DNA of 64,000 nucleotides from Bradyrhizobium manausense (GCF_018131105.1 NZ_JAFCJI010000001.1:1364001-1428000); one strand, 5' to 3'; positions 53,683-62,015 are shown, counted from the first letter of the stretch. The notes: generated by a model from the letters alone, not told the origin. Numbers and translations are program-made.

Positions 53683-54561
53683 CTATGCCCGGATCTGTTT
53701 TTCGAAGAACAGATCCGGGTACGGATCATCGTTGAAGCGCGGGATCTCGCGCCAGCCGGTGGTGCGGTAGAGCCGGCCTGCCTCCGGCAGCGCGCTGTTG
53801 GTATCCAGCCGAAGCAGCGCGACGCCGAGGGTGCGTGCGGCATCTTCCGCGGTGTCCATCAAGCGCTTGCCGAGTCCCAATCCGCGCGCGGAGGGGGCGA
53901 CCCAGAGCCGCTTGATCTCGGCATAGCCGTGATCGGTGCCCTTCAGGCCGACGCAGCCGATCGGCAGCGTGTCCGACATTGCGACGATGAAGCTGCCGCG
54001 CGGGCGGCGCATGTCCTTGGCATCGGGGTCGCGCGACAGCGACACGTCAAACCCCTGTTTGAACCGGCGTCCGAGCTCGGCGTAATATTCCCTCAGGCAA
54101 TAGCGCGCCTCGTCGCTCCGCGGATCCATCTCGGTGAGCGCGATGCGGTCGCGCGTCAGCGCCGAGGCGATCAGATCCATCGCCGCCAGCAGCGCCTCGG
54201 CTTGCGCGTTGCGGGCGAGAAATCCCTCGGCCTGCGTGTTCGACATCGCCTCATAGGCGGCGAATTCGCGCTTGCCGGCGCGCGTCAGGCTGGCCACGCG
54301 CCGCCGCGCATCGTCCTCATGCGCATGCGTCTCGATCAGGCCTTCGTCTTCCAGGCTGCGCAACAGCCGGCTCATCAATCCGGAATCGAGGCCGAGGTAG
54401 TCGCGGATTTCGCCGACGTCGGAGCGTCCTTGACCGATCGCGTTGAGCACGCGCGCTGCGCCGAGCGGCCGCCCGCGCCCGAGAAAGGAGGTATCGAGCG
54501 CACCGACAGCAGAAGTGACGGCCCGGTTGAAGCGACGGACGCGGGAGACGGGATCGAGCAT
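53683..54561 (-). CDS. Fusion of MarR-type HTH regulator and GNAT N-acetyltransferase
   Basis: 292 residues: N-terminal MarR-like winged helix (residues about 30-110; SDVGEIRDYLGLDSGLMSRL and EDDARRRVASLT) joined to a C-terminal GNAT domain (about 150-292; acetyl-CoA loop APSARGLGLGKRL). Such two-domain proteins link DNA binding with acetylation, often of a small compound. A perfect 7-base palindrome lies 3 bases before its start, with no ribosome site seen, so it may be autoregulated and weakly or leaderlessly translated. The last codons form a strong hairpin (53688-53719). Confidence 0.86.
   Translation of the reverse strand: MLDPVSRVRRFNRAVTSAVGALDTSFLGRGRPLGAARVLNAIGQGRSDVGEIRDYLGLDSGLMSRLLRSLEDEGLIETHAHEDDARRRVASLTRAGKREFAAYEAMSNTQAEGFLARNAQAEALLAAMDLIASALTRDRIALTEMDPRSDEARYCLREYYAELGRRFKQGFDVSLSRDPDAKDMRRPRGSFIVAMSDTLPIGCVGLKGTDHGYAEIKRLWVAPSARGLGLGKRLMDTAEDAARTLGVALLRLDTNSALPEAGRLYRTTGWREIPRFNDDPYPDLFFEKQIRA
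53688..53719. terminator. Hairpin inside the 3' end of the HTH-GNAT gene
   Basis: CCCGGATCTGTT and AACAGATCCGGG are perfect 12-base arms around an 8-base loop. It codes the last residues of the HTH-GNAT protein (DLFFEKQIR) on the minus strand and lies 13 bases past the convergent MFS stop, so it could end transcription from either side. No U tract follows. Confidence 0.5.
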
Positions 54562-54563
54562 TG

Positions 54564-54579
54564 TCTGACTTTAGTCAGA
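54564..54579. promoter_or_regulatory. MarR-type operator at the HTH-GNAT start
   Basis: TCTGACT-TT-AGTCAGA, a 16-base perfect palindrome, begins 3 bases before the ATG at 54561, as expected for autorepression by a MarR-type protein. The divergent LysR gene starts 86 bases on the other side. Confidence 0.65.
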
Positions 54580-54664
54580 TACATGTTTGCCGTCAATCGC
54601 GGCGTCATCGAACGCTCCGGCCCGCTCTTGCCATCACCGGTCGGCTATGTTGAACAATCGAACC

Positions 54665-55558
54665 ATGGACCGCTTCGAGACCATGCGCCTGTTCGTCCGC
54701 CTCGTGGAACGGCGCAGCTTCACCGCGGCTGCGGCCGATCTCGGCCTGCCGCGCTCGACAGCAAGCGAAGTCCTGCGCGGCCTCGAGGCGCATCTCGGCG
54801 TGCGCCTGCTCGAACGCACCACGCGGCACGTCACGCCGACGCTGGATGGCGAAGACTATTATCGCCGTTGCGTCGCGATCCTGGCGGAGGTGGAGGAGGC
54901 GGAGAGCGCGATGCGCGACGCCCAGCCGCGCGGGCTGTTGCGGTTCGATGCGCATCCGCTGCTGACACGGACGTTCCTTCTGCCAAAACTGCCGGAGTTT
55001 ATGGCACGCCATCCGCTGATCGAGTTGCAGATCGGGCAGGGCGACCGCCTCGTGGATCTCGTGCGCGAAGGCGTCGACTGCGTCATCCGCTCCGGCCAGC
55101 CCGAAGACAGTGGCATGATCCAGCGCCGCCTCGGTACAGTTGCGGAGGTCACGGTGGCGAGCCCGGCCTATCTTGCCAGGCACGGCACGCCCACGTCACT
55201 GGATGCGCTCGACGGGCACCAGATGATCGGCTTCGTCTCGTCGCGGACCGGCGATGTGCTGCCGCTTGAATTTTCAGTCAACGGCGCCTTGCGCGAAATC
55301 GTGCTGCCGAGCCGGATCAGGGTGAACAATTCCGACACGATGGCGGATCTGGCGCGGCTCGGCTTCGGCCTGGTGCAGGCGCCGCGCTATCGGTTTGCCG
55401 ACGATCTCGCGAGCGGCGCGCTCGTCGAGGTGCTGCCGAACCATCCGCCGTCGCCGACGCCCTTGTCGGCGCTCTATCCGCAAAACCGTCAGCTCACGCT
55501 GCGTCTGCGCGTCTTCCTCGACTGGATCGGGCGCATCTTCGGCGAGACGAGGCTCTAG
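54665..55558 (+). CDS. LysR-family transcriptional regulator
   Basis: An LTTR of 297 residues: FETMRLFVRLVERRSFTAA then GLPRSTASEVLRGLEAHL for the DNA-binding domain, and an effector domain of the type found in the large LysR group with DTMADLARLGFGLVQAPRY near residue 225. It diverges from the HTH-GNAT gene; the palindrome between them belongs to the latter by position. The TAG stop overlaps that of the convergent YjbR-like gene through CTAG. Target unknown. Confidence 0.86.
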   Translation: MDRFETMRLFVRLVERRSFTAAAADLGLPRSTASEVLRGLEAHLGVRLLERTTRHVTPTLDGEDYYRRCVAILAEVEEAESAMRDAQPRGLLRFDAHPLLTRTFLLPKLPEFMARHPLIELQIGQGDRLVDLVREGVDCVIRSGQPEDSGMIQRRLGTVAEVTVASPAYLARHGTPTSLDALDGHQMIGFVSSRTGDVLPLEFSVNGALREIVLPSRIRVNNSDTMADLARLGFGLVQAPRYRFADDLASGALVEVLPNHPPSPTPLSALYPQNRQLTLRLRVFLDWIGRIFGETRL

Positions 55559-55908
55559 CCGGATTCGATTTCCTTGCGCGCCTTTCGCGTCAGCTTTGCC
55601 ACGATCAACGCGTGGGCCTGGGCGATGTAGGCCGTCAGCTCCGCATCCGGCAGCGCGTTGTTGCTCGTGAGCTGTATCCATGTTGCCCGCGCAAGATAGG
55701 GCGCAGGCCGCGCCAGGCCGTGCTCGATCAGCATGGCATAGGCCATGTTCGAGACCTTGAACATGTAGCCGCCGGAACTGGCTGTATAGCCACCGCTCAG
55801 TGCGAACATCTTGCCGCCGACCTTGAACACGGAGGTGCCCTCCCACTGCACGACCTTGGTGGCGGCGGGCAGGCGCAGGCAGCGGGTTTCGAATGTCTTG
55901 GGTGTCAT
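55555..55908 (-). CDS. MmcQ/YjbR-family protein
   Basis: A small (117-residue) YjbR/CyaY-like fold protein: FETRCLRLPAATKVVQWEGTSVFKVGGK is the family's N-terminal pattern (given here in two parts: FETRCLRLPAAT and VVQWEGTSVFKVGGK), followed by WIQLTSNNALPDAEL. Role unknown; members are DNA-binding-like in fold. A much longer frame extends upstream but is not conserved, so the ATG at 55908 is used. Overlaps the stop of the convergent LysR gene. Confidence 0.82.
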   Translation of the reverse strand: MTPKTFETRCLRLPAATKVVQWEGTSVFKVGGKMFALSGGYTASSGGYMFKVSNMAYAMLIEHGLARPAPYLARATWIQLTSNNALPDAELTAYIAQAHALIVAKLTRKARKEIESG

Positions 55909-55983
55909 GCGTTTGCGATCGCAAGGTAGCGCGCGGGCGTGCCTTTGTGGCAGCATGCGCCTTCCAGCAAGGGATGACATGCC

Positions 55984-56535
55984 ATGTCGCGCATTTCGAT
56001 CAAGACCAGAGAAGATCTGCCGGAAGCATTGCGACCCCTGTGGGACAAGATGACGACCTATGGCGCGTTCGAGAACCAGGCCGGTGTGATGGCGCATCGC
56101 GCGCCGATCTTCAAGCACATGTGGTCGCTGCTGGTCGATCTCGCCAGCGAAGGCATGATCTCGAAGCGTCATCTGGAGCTGGCGCTGGTCACGGTGTCGC
56201 TGCTCAACAAATGCGATTACTGCGTTTCCCACCACGCGCCGAAGCTCGCGGTGCAGGGCGTGTCGGAGGAGGGCGCAGCGCGTCTCGTCGACTACAAGGA
56301 TCACCCCGAGCTCGATGAGCTCGACAAGCTCGTCGTCGAGTACTCCATCGCCGTGACCAACAACTGGAACAGGACGCGCGACGAAATCTTCGCCCGCCTG
56401 CGCGCCCATTTCTCGGAAGCCCAGATTGTCGAGCTGACCTGGCGCATTGCGCTGTGCGGCGCCTTCAACCGCTTCAACGACATTCTCCAGCTCGAGGTCG
56501 AGCAGGGCGCCCCCCATAGCGAGGCCGCGGAGTAG
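55984..56535 (+). CDS. Carboxymuconolactone decarboxylase / AhpD-like protein
   Basis: 183 residues of the CMD/AhpD fold. The redox CxxC appears in LLNKCDYCVSHHAPKLA, the typical CxxC-x3-H of alkylhydroperoxidase-like proteins, which act as peroxide reductants or decarboxylases. GGGATGAC precedes the ATG. Lies between a YjbR-like gene and a PadR regulator gene; a link to metal or redox stress is possible but not shown. Confidence 0.85.
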   Translation: MSRISIKTREDLPEALRPLWDKMTTYGAFENQAGVMAHRAPIFKHMWSLLVDLASEGMISKRHLELALVTVSLLNKCDYCVSHHAPKLAVQGVSEEGAARLVDYKDHPELDELDKLVVEYSIAVTNNWNRTRDEIFARLRAHFSEAQIVELTWRIALCGAFNRFNDILQLEVEQGAPHSEAAE

Positions 56536-56604
56536 CGGTCGGCGGTCGCCGTCCGCGGCCTGCGTCCGATCACAGACCCGTGATTTGCCGCCAAGATATC
56601 GAAA

Positions 56605-56624
56605 AATGTATCGTAAGATACGTT
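56605..56624. promoter_or_regulatory. Palindrome before the PadR gene
   Basis: AATGTATC-GTAA-GATACGTT has arms matching in 7 of 8 positions and ends 20 bases before the PadR ATG, next to its ribosome site (GAAGGAGA). It is the natural site for autorepression by the PadR protein. Confidence 0.55.
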
Positions 56625-56644
56625 TTAAGAAGGAGACGTACGAT

Positions 56645-57271
56645 ATGTTCGGTAAACACCGAGACCACAGAGACTTCCACTTCGGGCATTTCGCTCATTT
56701 TGCCATGGGCCGGCACGGCGGGCGGCATCGCTTCGGCCGCGGCGGGCATGGCTTTTTCGGTCGGGGCGGCGACGACTTTCCCGGCGCACGGCGGCTATCC
56801 TCGCAGGACCTCCAGCTCGTGATCCTGGCCCTGCTCGCCGACAAGCCGGCGCATGGCTACGAGCTGATCAAGATCATTGAGGAGCGGTCGGAGGGATTTT
56901 ATACGCCGAGCCCTGGCGTGATCTATCCGGCACTGACCTATCTCGAAGAGGTCGGTCACGCGAGCGTCGCGCAGGACGGGGGCCGCAAGCTCTACAGCAT
57001 CACGTCGCAGGGCGAGGCCAATCTCGCCGAGCAGCGCGGTATCGCGGATGCGATCCTGCAGGCGTTGTCGCGCATCGGGCGTCGCATGGACGAGGTGCGC
57101 GAGGCCTTTGCCGGCGTCAGCGATCTCGATGCCGATGCCTCCGATGAACTGCATCGCGCCCGCCACAATCTCAAGCGCGCGCTGCGGTCCAAGCACGGCA
57201 GCGACTCCGCCGAGGCCCGTCGCATCGCCGGCATCCTGGAGCGTGCCGCCGCGGAAATCATCGGCACGTGA
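56645..57271 (+). CDS. PadR-family regulator with His/Gly-rich N-terminus (YqjI-like)
   Basis: 208 residues. The first 45 are extremely rich in His, Gly, Arg and Phe (KHRDHRDFHFGHFAHF, then GRHGGRHRFGRGG), as in the nickel/iron sensor YqjI. The winged helix follows (LQLVILALLADKPAHGYELI, YTPSPGVIYPALTYLEE, the PadR signature) with a C-terminal dimerisation helix (SDELHRARHNLKRALRS). GAAGGAGA precedes the ATG. A palindrome lies just upstream. The His-rich tail suggests metal sensing; its metal and target are unknown, and no transporter gene is adjacent. Confidence 0.87.
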   Translation: MFGKHRDHRDFHFGHFAHFAMGRHGGRHRFGRGGHGFFGRGGDDFPGARRLSSQDLQLVILALLADKPAHGYELIKIIEERSEGFYTPSPGVIYPALTYLEEVGHASVAQDGGRKLYSITSQGEANLAEQRGIADAILQALSRIGRRMDEVREAFAGVSDLDADASDELHRARHNLKRALRSKHGSDSAEARRIAGILERAAAEIIGT

Positions 57272-57429
57272 GGCAGGCATGACGTGAGCGATCGGCCGCA
57301 CAGGCCGATTCAAGATCCGCGTGTCAACGCCGCGGTACAATCCCTTGCGTTGCCCGTCGGGCAAAGCACCCAACCATCAGGTCAAGCCGCACGCTCGAAA
57401 ATATTCTACTTTACCGAAATTCGGAAACG

Positions 57430-57952
57430 ACGTATGTGTCGCGCAACCCGGCCCATGGAAGAGGGGCGTATCGCGATCGTCACGACGCGGGCCGGACCGC
57501 GGTGGACGCGGGTCACATCGGCGCGACGGGTTTTGCAGGGCGGGCAACCGTGAGCGAAGGCCTCGCGCATACGACCGGTGTGATTGCGTACGGCAAAATC
57601 GTGTGGTCCTGGCGCCCGGAGCCTGTGCGCCAAGGCTCGTGGTGATGTGCGATGTCCAACCGGGCGCACACATCAGTCATCTGCGAGACGACGGGGGCAA
57701 TAGTGCATCGCTCCCCGGGGAGATCACGACATAAGCCGTCAACCCACTGCGCAGGGAAGGCCGGATGTCCTGGCTTCACCTGTATGCCGCTGTGCAGCCT
57801 CTTGTAGCGCAACCTTCGCACAGTGGACCGCGGGTGCCAGCCGGCACCCGGTCTTCCCTGCGCCCTCTTTCATCTGAGGGTGACGCGACGGAGCAAAGCT
57901 CGGGCGCCATGAGCCGCGAGGATGATGATCTATGTCTGACGCTGAAAAAAGG
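57430..57952. repeat. Old dispersed repeat, no functional gene
   Basis: From 57272 to 58020, about 750 bases, no convincing gene is seen. The part at 57430-57952 resembles, from memory, a long element repeated in Bradyrhizobium and Rhodopseudomonas genomes (hallmark strings GCGCAGGGAAGGCCGG and CGGGCGCCATGAGCCGCGAG). It includes a hairpin GGGTGCC-AGCC-GGCACCC around 57834. Several open frames on both strands are spurious. Copy number could not be checked here. Confidence 0.45.
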
Positions 57953-58013
57953 TCTCGTGCCCCGGACGCTGCGCAGCCGCGTAAGAACGCTGCAGCGCGT
58001 CCGGGACAAGAGA
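57953..58013. repeat. Palindromic intergenic repeat, family E copy
   Basis: TCTCGTGCCCCGGACGCTGCGCAG and CTGCAGCGCGTCCGGGACAAGAGA pair over about 20 bases. It lies just past the stop of the minus-strand SDR gene. Confidence 0.7.
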
Positions 58014-58020
58014 GGGCTTG

Positions 58021-58806
58021 CTAAACCGGCTTCCCCGTATACGGCATCGACGCCGTGAGACCGCCATCGACCGGGAACGCCTGGCCATTCACATACGACG
58101 CTTCATCGCTGGCCAGGAACAACCCCATCGCGGCAAGTTCATGCGGCTGGCCGGGACGCTTCAGCGGATTGAGCTGGCCGATCTTGTCGGCCGTGCCGCG
58201 CTCCTTGGCGCGGTCGAAAATCGGCTTGGTCATGCCTGTTTCGATCAGGCCCGGGCATACCGCGTTGATGCGCACGCCGGTGCCGGTGAGCGAATAGGCG
58301 GTGGTCTGCACCAGCGAGATCACGCCGGCCTTGCTCGCCGCGTAGGGATGTCCGCTGGCGCCGGCCTTGAGGCCCGCGACCGATGCGGTGAGCACGATCG
58401 CGCCGGATTGCTGCTTCACCATATGCGGCATCGCGTGCTTCACCGCGAGGAACGGTCCGATCAGATTGACGCGCAGCACTTCCTGCCACTGGTCCACGGT
58501 CTGCTCGCCGAGCGGAACGAGGCCGCCGGAAACGCCGGCATTGGCCCAGATCACGTCGAGCCGTCCATGCGTCGTCACGGCTTTGTCGATGACGGCCATG
58601 ACGTCCTTCTCGGAGCCGGCATCGGCAATCATCGCCTCCGCGACACCGCCGGCCTTCTTCACCTCGTCGACGGTTTCCTTCACCGCCTCGGTGCGATCAA
58701 CGGCGATCAGCTTGGCGCCTTCCCTGGTGAACAGCAGCGCGGCGGCGCGGCCGATGCCGCTGCCGGCGCCGGTGATGATGACGGATTTGCCTTGCAGACG
58801 GCCCAT
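58021..58806 (-). CDS. SDR-family oxidoreductase
   Basis: A classical short-chain dehydrogenase of 261 residues. Seen: cofactor loop ITGAGSGIGRAAA, NAGVSGG, catalytic YAASKAG with Ser in LTASVAG, and C-terminal GQAFPVDGGLTASM. AGGGAGAAA precedes the ATG. VDRTE after strand 2 (Asp at the end) points to NAD(H) rather than NADP(H). The substrate is not known. Diverges from the histidine phosphatase gene, with candidate operator sites between them. Confidence 0.86.
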   Translation of the reverse strand: MGRLQGKSVIITGAGSGIGRAAALLFTREGAKLIAVDRTEAVKETVDEVKKAGGVAEAMIADAGSEKDVMAVIDKAVTTHGRLDVIWANAGVSGGLVPLGEQTVDQWQEVLRVNLIGPFLAVKHAMPHMVKQQSGAIVLTASVAGLKAGASGHPYAASKAGVISLVQTTAYSLTGTGVRINAVCPGLIETGMTKPIFDRAKERGTADKIGQLNPLKRPGQPHELAAMGLFLASDEASYVNGQAFPVDGGLTASMPYTGKPV

Positions 58807-58849
58807 GCGTTTCTCCCTTCGGTGAGCGCGCGACGCTTGCCGCGCGACG

Positions 58850-58872
58850 GAATTTCAAACAGAATTTCAAAC
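58850..58872. repeat. Tandem 11-base direct repeat
   Basis: GAATTTCAAAC occurs twice with a period of 12 bases in the divergent promoter region between the SDR and phosphatase genes. It may be a binding site for a regulator that spans one helical turn, or a chance duplication. Confidence 0.4.
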
Positions 58873-58878
58873 GGCAAA

Positions 58879-58892
58879 GTGTCTTGAGACAC
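58879..58892. promoter_or_regulatory. GTGTCT-TG-AGACAC palindrome
   Basis: A perfect 6-base-arm palindrome 47 bases upstream of the histidine phosphatase ATG and in the region shared with the SDR gene. It looks like a TetR-type operator; no regulator gene is adjacent. Confidence 0.4.
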
Positions 58893-58939
58893 GTTCACAC
58901 CTGACGTACAGCGACATCACACGGGATGGAAGGGCTTCA

Positions 58940-59638
58940 ATGGCGACCGCAGACAAGCCGAATGTGATCACGACACGCTGGTGGTGGGTGCGTCATGCGC
59001 CGGTGCGCAATGACGGCGGCAACATCTACGGGCAGAGCGATCTCGCCTGCGACACCAGCGACACCTACGTCTTCAACGCTGTTGCCAAGGTGCTGCCACG
59101 CAAGGCGGTCTGGTATTCGAGCAATCTGATGCGCACCCATCAGACCGCGGATGCGATCTGGGCGGCGGGTTACCCGAAGCCTGCATCGATGAAACGGGAA
59201 GCGGATCTCGCCGAACAGAATCTCGGGACATGGCAGGGCATGAACCGCGCCGCGTTCATCGCGAGCCGTCCGGTTGGCTCGAGCTGGTTTGCCGACATCA
59301 ACGAGCCCGCGCCCGGCGGCGAAAGTTTTATGGACCTCTATATCAGGACGCGCCGGACCATCGAACGGATCAACAATGAGTCAGGCGGTCAGGACATCAT
59401 CGCGGTTGCCCATGGCGGCACCATCAAGGCCGCGATCGGTCTCGCGCTCGACGGCCAGGTGGAGCGGGCGCTGTCATTCGACATCGACAATGTCTCGATC
59501 ACGCGGCTCGATTATTTCGCGAGCCCCGGGCGCAGCGTCTGGCGGCTGCCGATGGTGAACCAGCAGCCGTGGATCGCCGATGATGCGCATGCCGAGATGC
59601 ATCAGCCGGCGGGACCGGAAGTCAAGAAACTCGCCTAA
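58940..59638 (+). CDS. Histidine phosphatase family protein
   Basis: A 232-residue phosphoglycerate-mutase-like phosphatase. Seen: WWWVRHAPVRNDGG, where the RH core carries the phosphorylated His, SSNLMRTHQTADAI, LGTWQGM, and VAHGGTIKAAIG with the second His. GGGATGG lies upstream of the ATG. The double Trp before RHA and Asn-Asp loop resemble cobalamin/sugar-phosphatase-like members, but substrate is not clear. Followed after 68 bases by an SDR gene in the same direction. Confidence 0.86.
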   Translation: MATADKPNVITTRWWWVRHAPVRNDGGNIYGQSDLACDTSDTYVFNAVAKVLPRKAVWYSSNLMRTHQTADAIWAAGYPKPASMKREADLAEQNLGTWQGMNRAAFIASRPVGSSWFADINEPAPGGESFMDLYIRTRRTIERINNESGGQDIIAVAHGGTIKAAIGLALDGQVERALSFDIDNVSITRLDYFASPGRSVWRLPMVNQQPWIADDAHAEMHQPAGPEVKKLA

Positions 59639-59706
59639 CGCCGTTGTCCGCTCGCGCGGTCGCTGCATAAGCGTCAAGCCAGTCACATCATACTTGGGAG
59701 AGAAGC

Positions 59707-60474
59707 ATGACCTTGTTCGACATGAAGGGCAAAGTTGCCGTCATCACGGGATCAACACGCGGCATCGGTCTCGCAATCGCCGAGCGCATGGCCGAGCACG
59801 GCGCCAAGGTCGTGATCTCCTCGCGCAAGGCTGACGTCTGCGACGACGTCGCCAAGGGTATCAACGACAAGTTCGGCAAGGGCACCGCGGTCGCGATCGC
59901 CGCCAACATCTCCTCGAAGGAGAATCTGCAGAACCTCGTCGACGAGAGCAACCGCGCCTTCGGCAAGATCGACGTGCTGGTCTGCAACGCCGCCTCGAAC
60001 CCGTATTACGGTCCGCTCGCCGGGATCTCCGATGATCAGTTCAGGAAGATTCTCGACAACAACATCGTCGCCAACAACTGGCTGATTTCGATGGTGGTGC
60101 CGCAGATGATCGAGCGCAAGGACGGCTCGGTGATCATCGTGTCCTCGATCGGCGGCCTGAAGGGCTCGACCATCCTCGGCGCCTACGCGATCTCCAAGGC
60201 TGCCGACATGCAACTCGCGCGCAATCTCGCCTGCGAATACGGCAAGCACAACATCCGCGTGAACTGCATCGCGCCCGGCCTGATCAAGACCGATTTTGCC
60301 AAGGCGCTGTGGGACAATCCGGAGAACCTGAAGGCCTCGACCGCGCGTTCGCCGCTCTTGCGTATCGGCATCCCCGACGAGATCGCGGGCGCCGCCGTGT
60401 TCCTGGGATCAGCGGCCGGCGACTTCATGACCGGCCAGACCATGGTGATCGACGGCGGCGCGACGATCAGTTGA
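59707..60474 (+). CDS. SDR-family oxidoreductase (DHRS4-like)
   Basis: 255 residues. Seen: ITGSTRGIGLAIA, SRK after strand 2 (positive side chain, pointing to NADP(H)), CNAASNPYYGPLAG in place of the plain NNAG motif, catalytic Ser in VSSIGG and YAISKAAD, and the end TGQTMVIDGGATIS. The CNAA/PYYG patch resembles DHRS4-type carbonyl reductases. GGGAGAG precedes the ATG. Possibly co-transcribed with the phosphatase. Confidence 0.88.
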   Translation: MTLFDMKGKVAVITGSTRGIGLAIAERMAEHGAKVVISSRKADVCDDVAKGINDKFGKGTAVAIAANISSKENLQNLVDESNRAFGKIDVLVCNAASNPYYGPLAGISDDQFRKILDNNIVANNWLISMVVPQMIERKDGSVIIVSSIGGLKGSTILGAYAISKAADMQLARNLACEYGKHNIRVNCIAPGLIKTDFAKALWDNPENLKASTARSPLLRIGIPDEIAGAAVFLGSAAGDFMTGQTMVIDGGATIS

Positions 60475-60481
60475 GGCGTTG

Positions 60482-60622
60482 CTCTCGTGTCCCGGACGCG
60501 GTGCGGCACGAAGTGCCGCTCCGCAGAGCCGGGACCCAGAAAGCCAAGAGCGATATCGTTGAGACATGGGCCCCGGCTCAGCGGCGCACCGCTGCGCGCT
60601 GCATCGCATCCGGGGCACGAGA
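60482..60622. repeat. Palindromic intergenic repeat, family E copy
   Basis: CTCTCGTGTCCCGGACGCGGTGC and GCATCGCATCCGGGGCACGAGAG pair over about 20 bases around a centre with further self-complementary CCGGGACCC/GGGCCCCGG parts. It separates convergent genes and may end both transcripts. Confidence 0.7.
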
Positions 60623-60629
60623 GCGGAGA

Positions 60630-61850
60630 TCAATCCACCGCCGCGTAAACCAGATCGCGCACCAGCGTCCGCGTAAAATCGCGTTGTCCCGGGCCCTGGG
60701 TCATGAACACCGCGAACAGATCCTCCTTCGGATCGATCCAGAAGAACGTGCCGGCGATGCCGCTCCAGAAATAAGTGCCGACGCTGCCGGGGAAGGGCGC
60801 GATGCCGGCCTCGCGGCGGACGGCGAAGCCGAGACCGAAGCCGTGGCCGGGCGAGAGCAGTGTGCCGTTGGTGACAACGTGCGGGCCGAGATGGTCTGAC
60901 GCCATCAGCTCCAGCGTCTTGCGGCCGATGATCCTGTTGCCGTCGAGCGTGCCGCCGTTGCGCAGCATCAGCGCGAAGCGGGCGTAGTCCATCGTGGTCG
61001 ACACGAGCCCGCCGCCGCCCGATTCCATCACCGGCTGCTCGAGCATGTTGAACAGCGCGACCTTGTCGCCGGTCCAGGGATCGGCGTCGAACGGCTGGGC
61101 GAGCCTGTTGGCATTGGCCTCCGAGGTGGAGAAGGCGGTCTCGGTCATCTGCAGCGGCGCGAGGATGCGCTCGGCGAGGAACGTGCCGAGCGATTTGCCG
61201 CTGACGACCTCGATGATGCGGCCGAGGATGTCTGTGGAGCGGCTGTAATTGAACTGGTCGCCGGGGTGGCAGACGAGGGGGAAGCTCGCCACCAGCGCGG
61301 CGTGCTCGGCATTGCTGATCTTGCGGCTGCGGACGCGGGATTCCTGGTAGAGCTTGTGCACGGGGCCGTCGCCCTGGTGCTCGTAGGTCAGGCCCGAGGT
61401 GTGGCGGAGCAGGTCCTGCACCGTCATCGCCCGCTTCGGAGCAACCAGTTCCAGCTTGCCGCCGCTGACCACGCCGACTTTCTGGTCGGCGAACTCCGGA
61501 ATGAATTTGGCGACGGGATCGCCGAGCAGCAGATGGCCGTCCTCGACCAGCGCCATGATGCCGATCGAAACGATCGGCTTGGTCATCGAGAAGACCCGGA
61601 AGATCGAATCAAGCGCCATGGCCGGACCCGCCGGGCTTTGCTTGCCGAGCGCCTCGAACCAGCCGACCTGGCCGCGGCGGGCCACCAGCACGGTCACCCC
61701 GGGAACGGTTCCCTTGTCGATCTCGCGCTTGAACGCATCCGACATGGCCTGGAGGCGGGGCCGCGACAGGCCCAGCGTTTCCGGCTTGGCCTCGGGCAAA
61801 GGCGGGGTTTTCGGCGCGGTCGAGGGGCGGGCGGCGGCTGTGGCAGTCAT
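60630..61850 (-). CDS. Serine hydrolase, class C beta-lactamase family
   Basis: 406 residues of the beta-lactamase/penicillin-binding-like fold. Seen: SxxK as FSMTKPIVS near residue 90, YSRST in DQFNYSRSTDILG as the Tyr motif (YxN altered to YSR), and GHG-like PGHGFGLGF. The protein starts with a Pro/Ala-rich stretch and has no clear signal peptide. ATG at 61850 is used because GGGAG is 5 bases upstream; a GTG two codons earlier is possible. Probably an esterase or amidase. Confidence 0.83.
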   Translation of the reverse strand: MTATAAARPSTAPKTPPLPEAKPETLGLSRPRLQAMSDAFKREIDKGTVPGVTVLVARRGQVGWFEALGKQSPAGPAMALDSIFRVFSMTKPIVSIGIMALVEDGHLLLGDPVAKFIPEFADQKVGVVSGGKLELVAPKRAMTVQDLLRHTSGLTYEHQGDGPVHKLYQESRVRSRKISNAEHAALVASFPLVCHPGDQFNYSRSTDILGRIIEVVSGKSLGTFLAERILAPLQMTETAFSTSEANANRLAQPFDADPWTGDKVALFNMLEQPVMESGGGGLVSTTMDYARFALMLRNGGTLDGNRIIGRKTLELMASDHLGPHVVTNGTLLSPGHGFGLGFAVRREAGIAPFPGSVGTYFWSGIAGTFFWIDPKEDLFAVFMTQGPGQRDFTRTLVRDLVYAAVD

Positions 61851-62015
61851 GGGCACTCCCGGTTGTTCTTGATTATCGGGAACGGAGAGTGGCCCAGAAG
61901 CCGCTGCACAAACAAGCGAAGCCAGCGCGCTTCACCCTTGCAATCCGTCCTTGCAATCCGGCCGTCCCCTGTGCTTGAAAGCGCCCCTGATCCGCGTGGC
62001 GACGCGAGGGTCCGT

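Noticed and set aside
57321..57734. Open frame of about 137 residues in the 57.3-58.0 kb gap
   Set aside because: Arg-rich translation, no ribosome site, no family; it overlaps the probable old repeat element.
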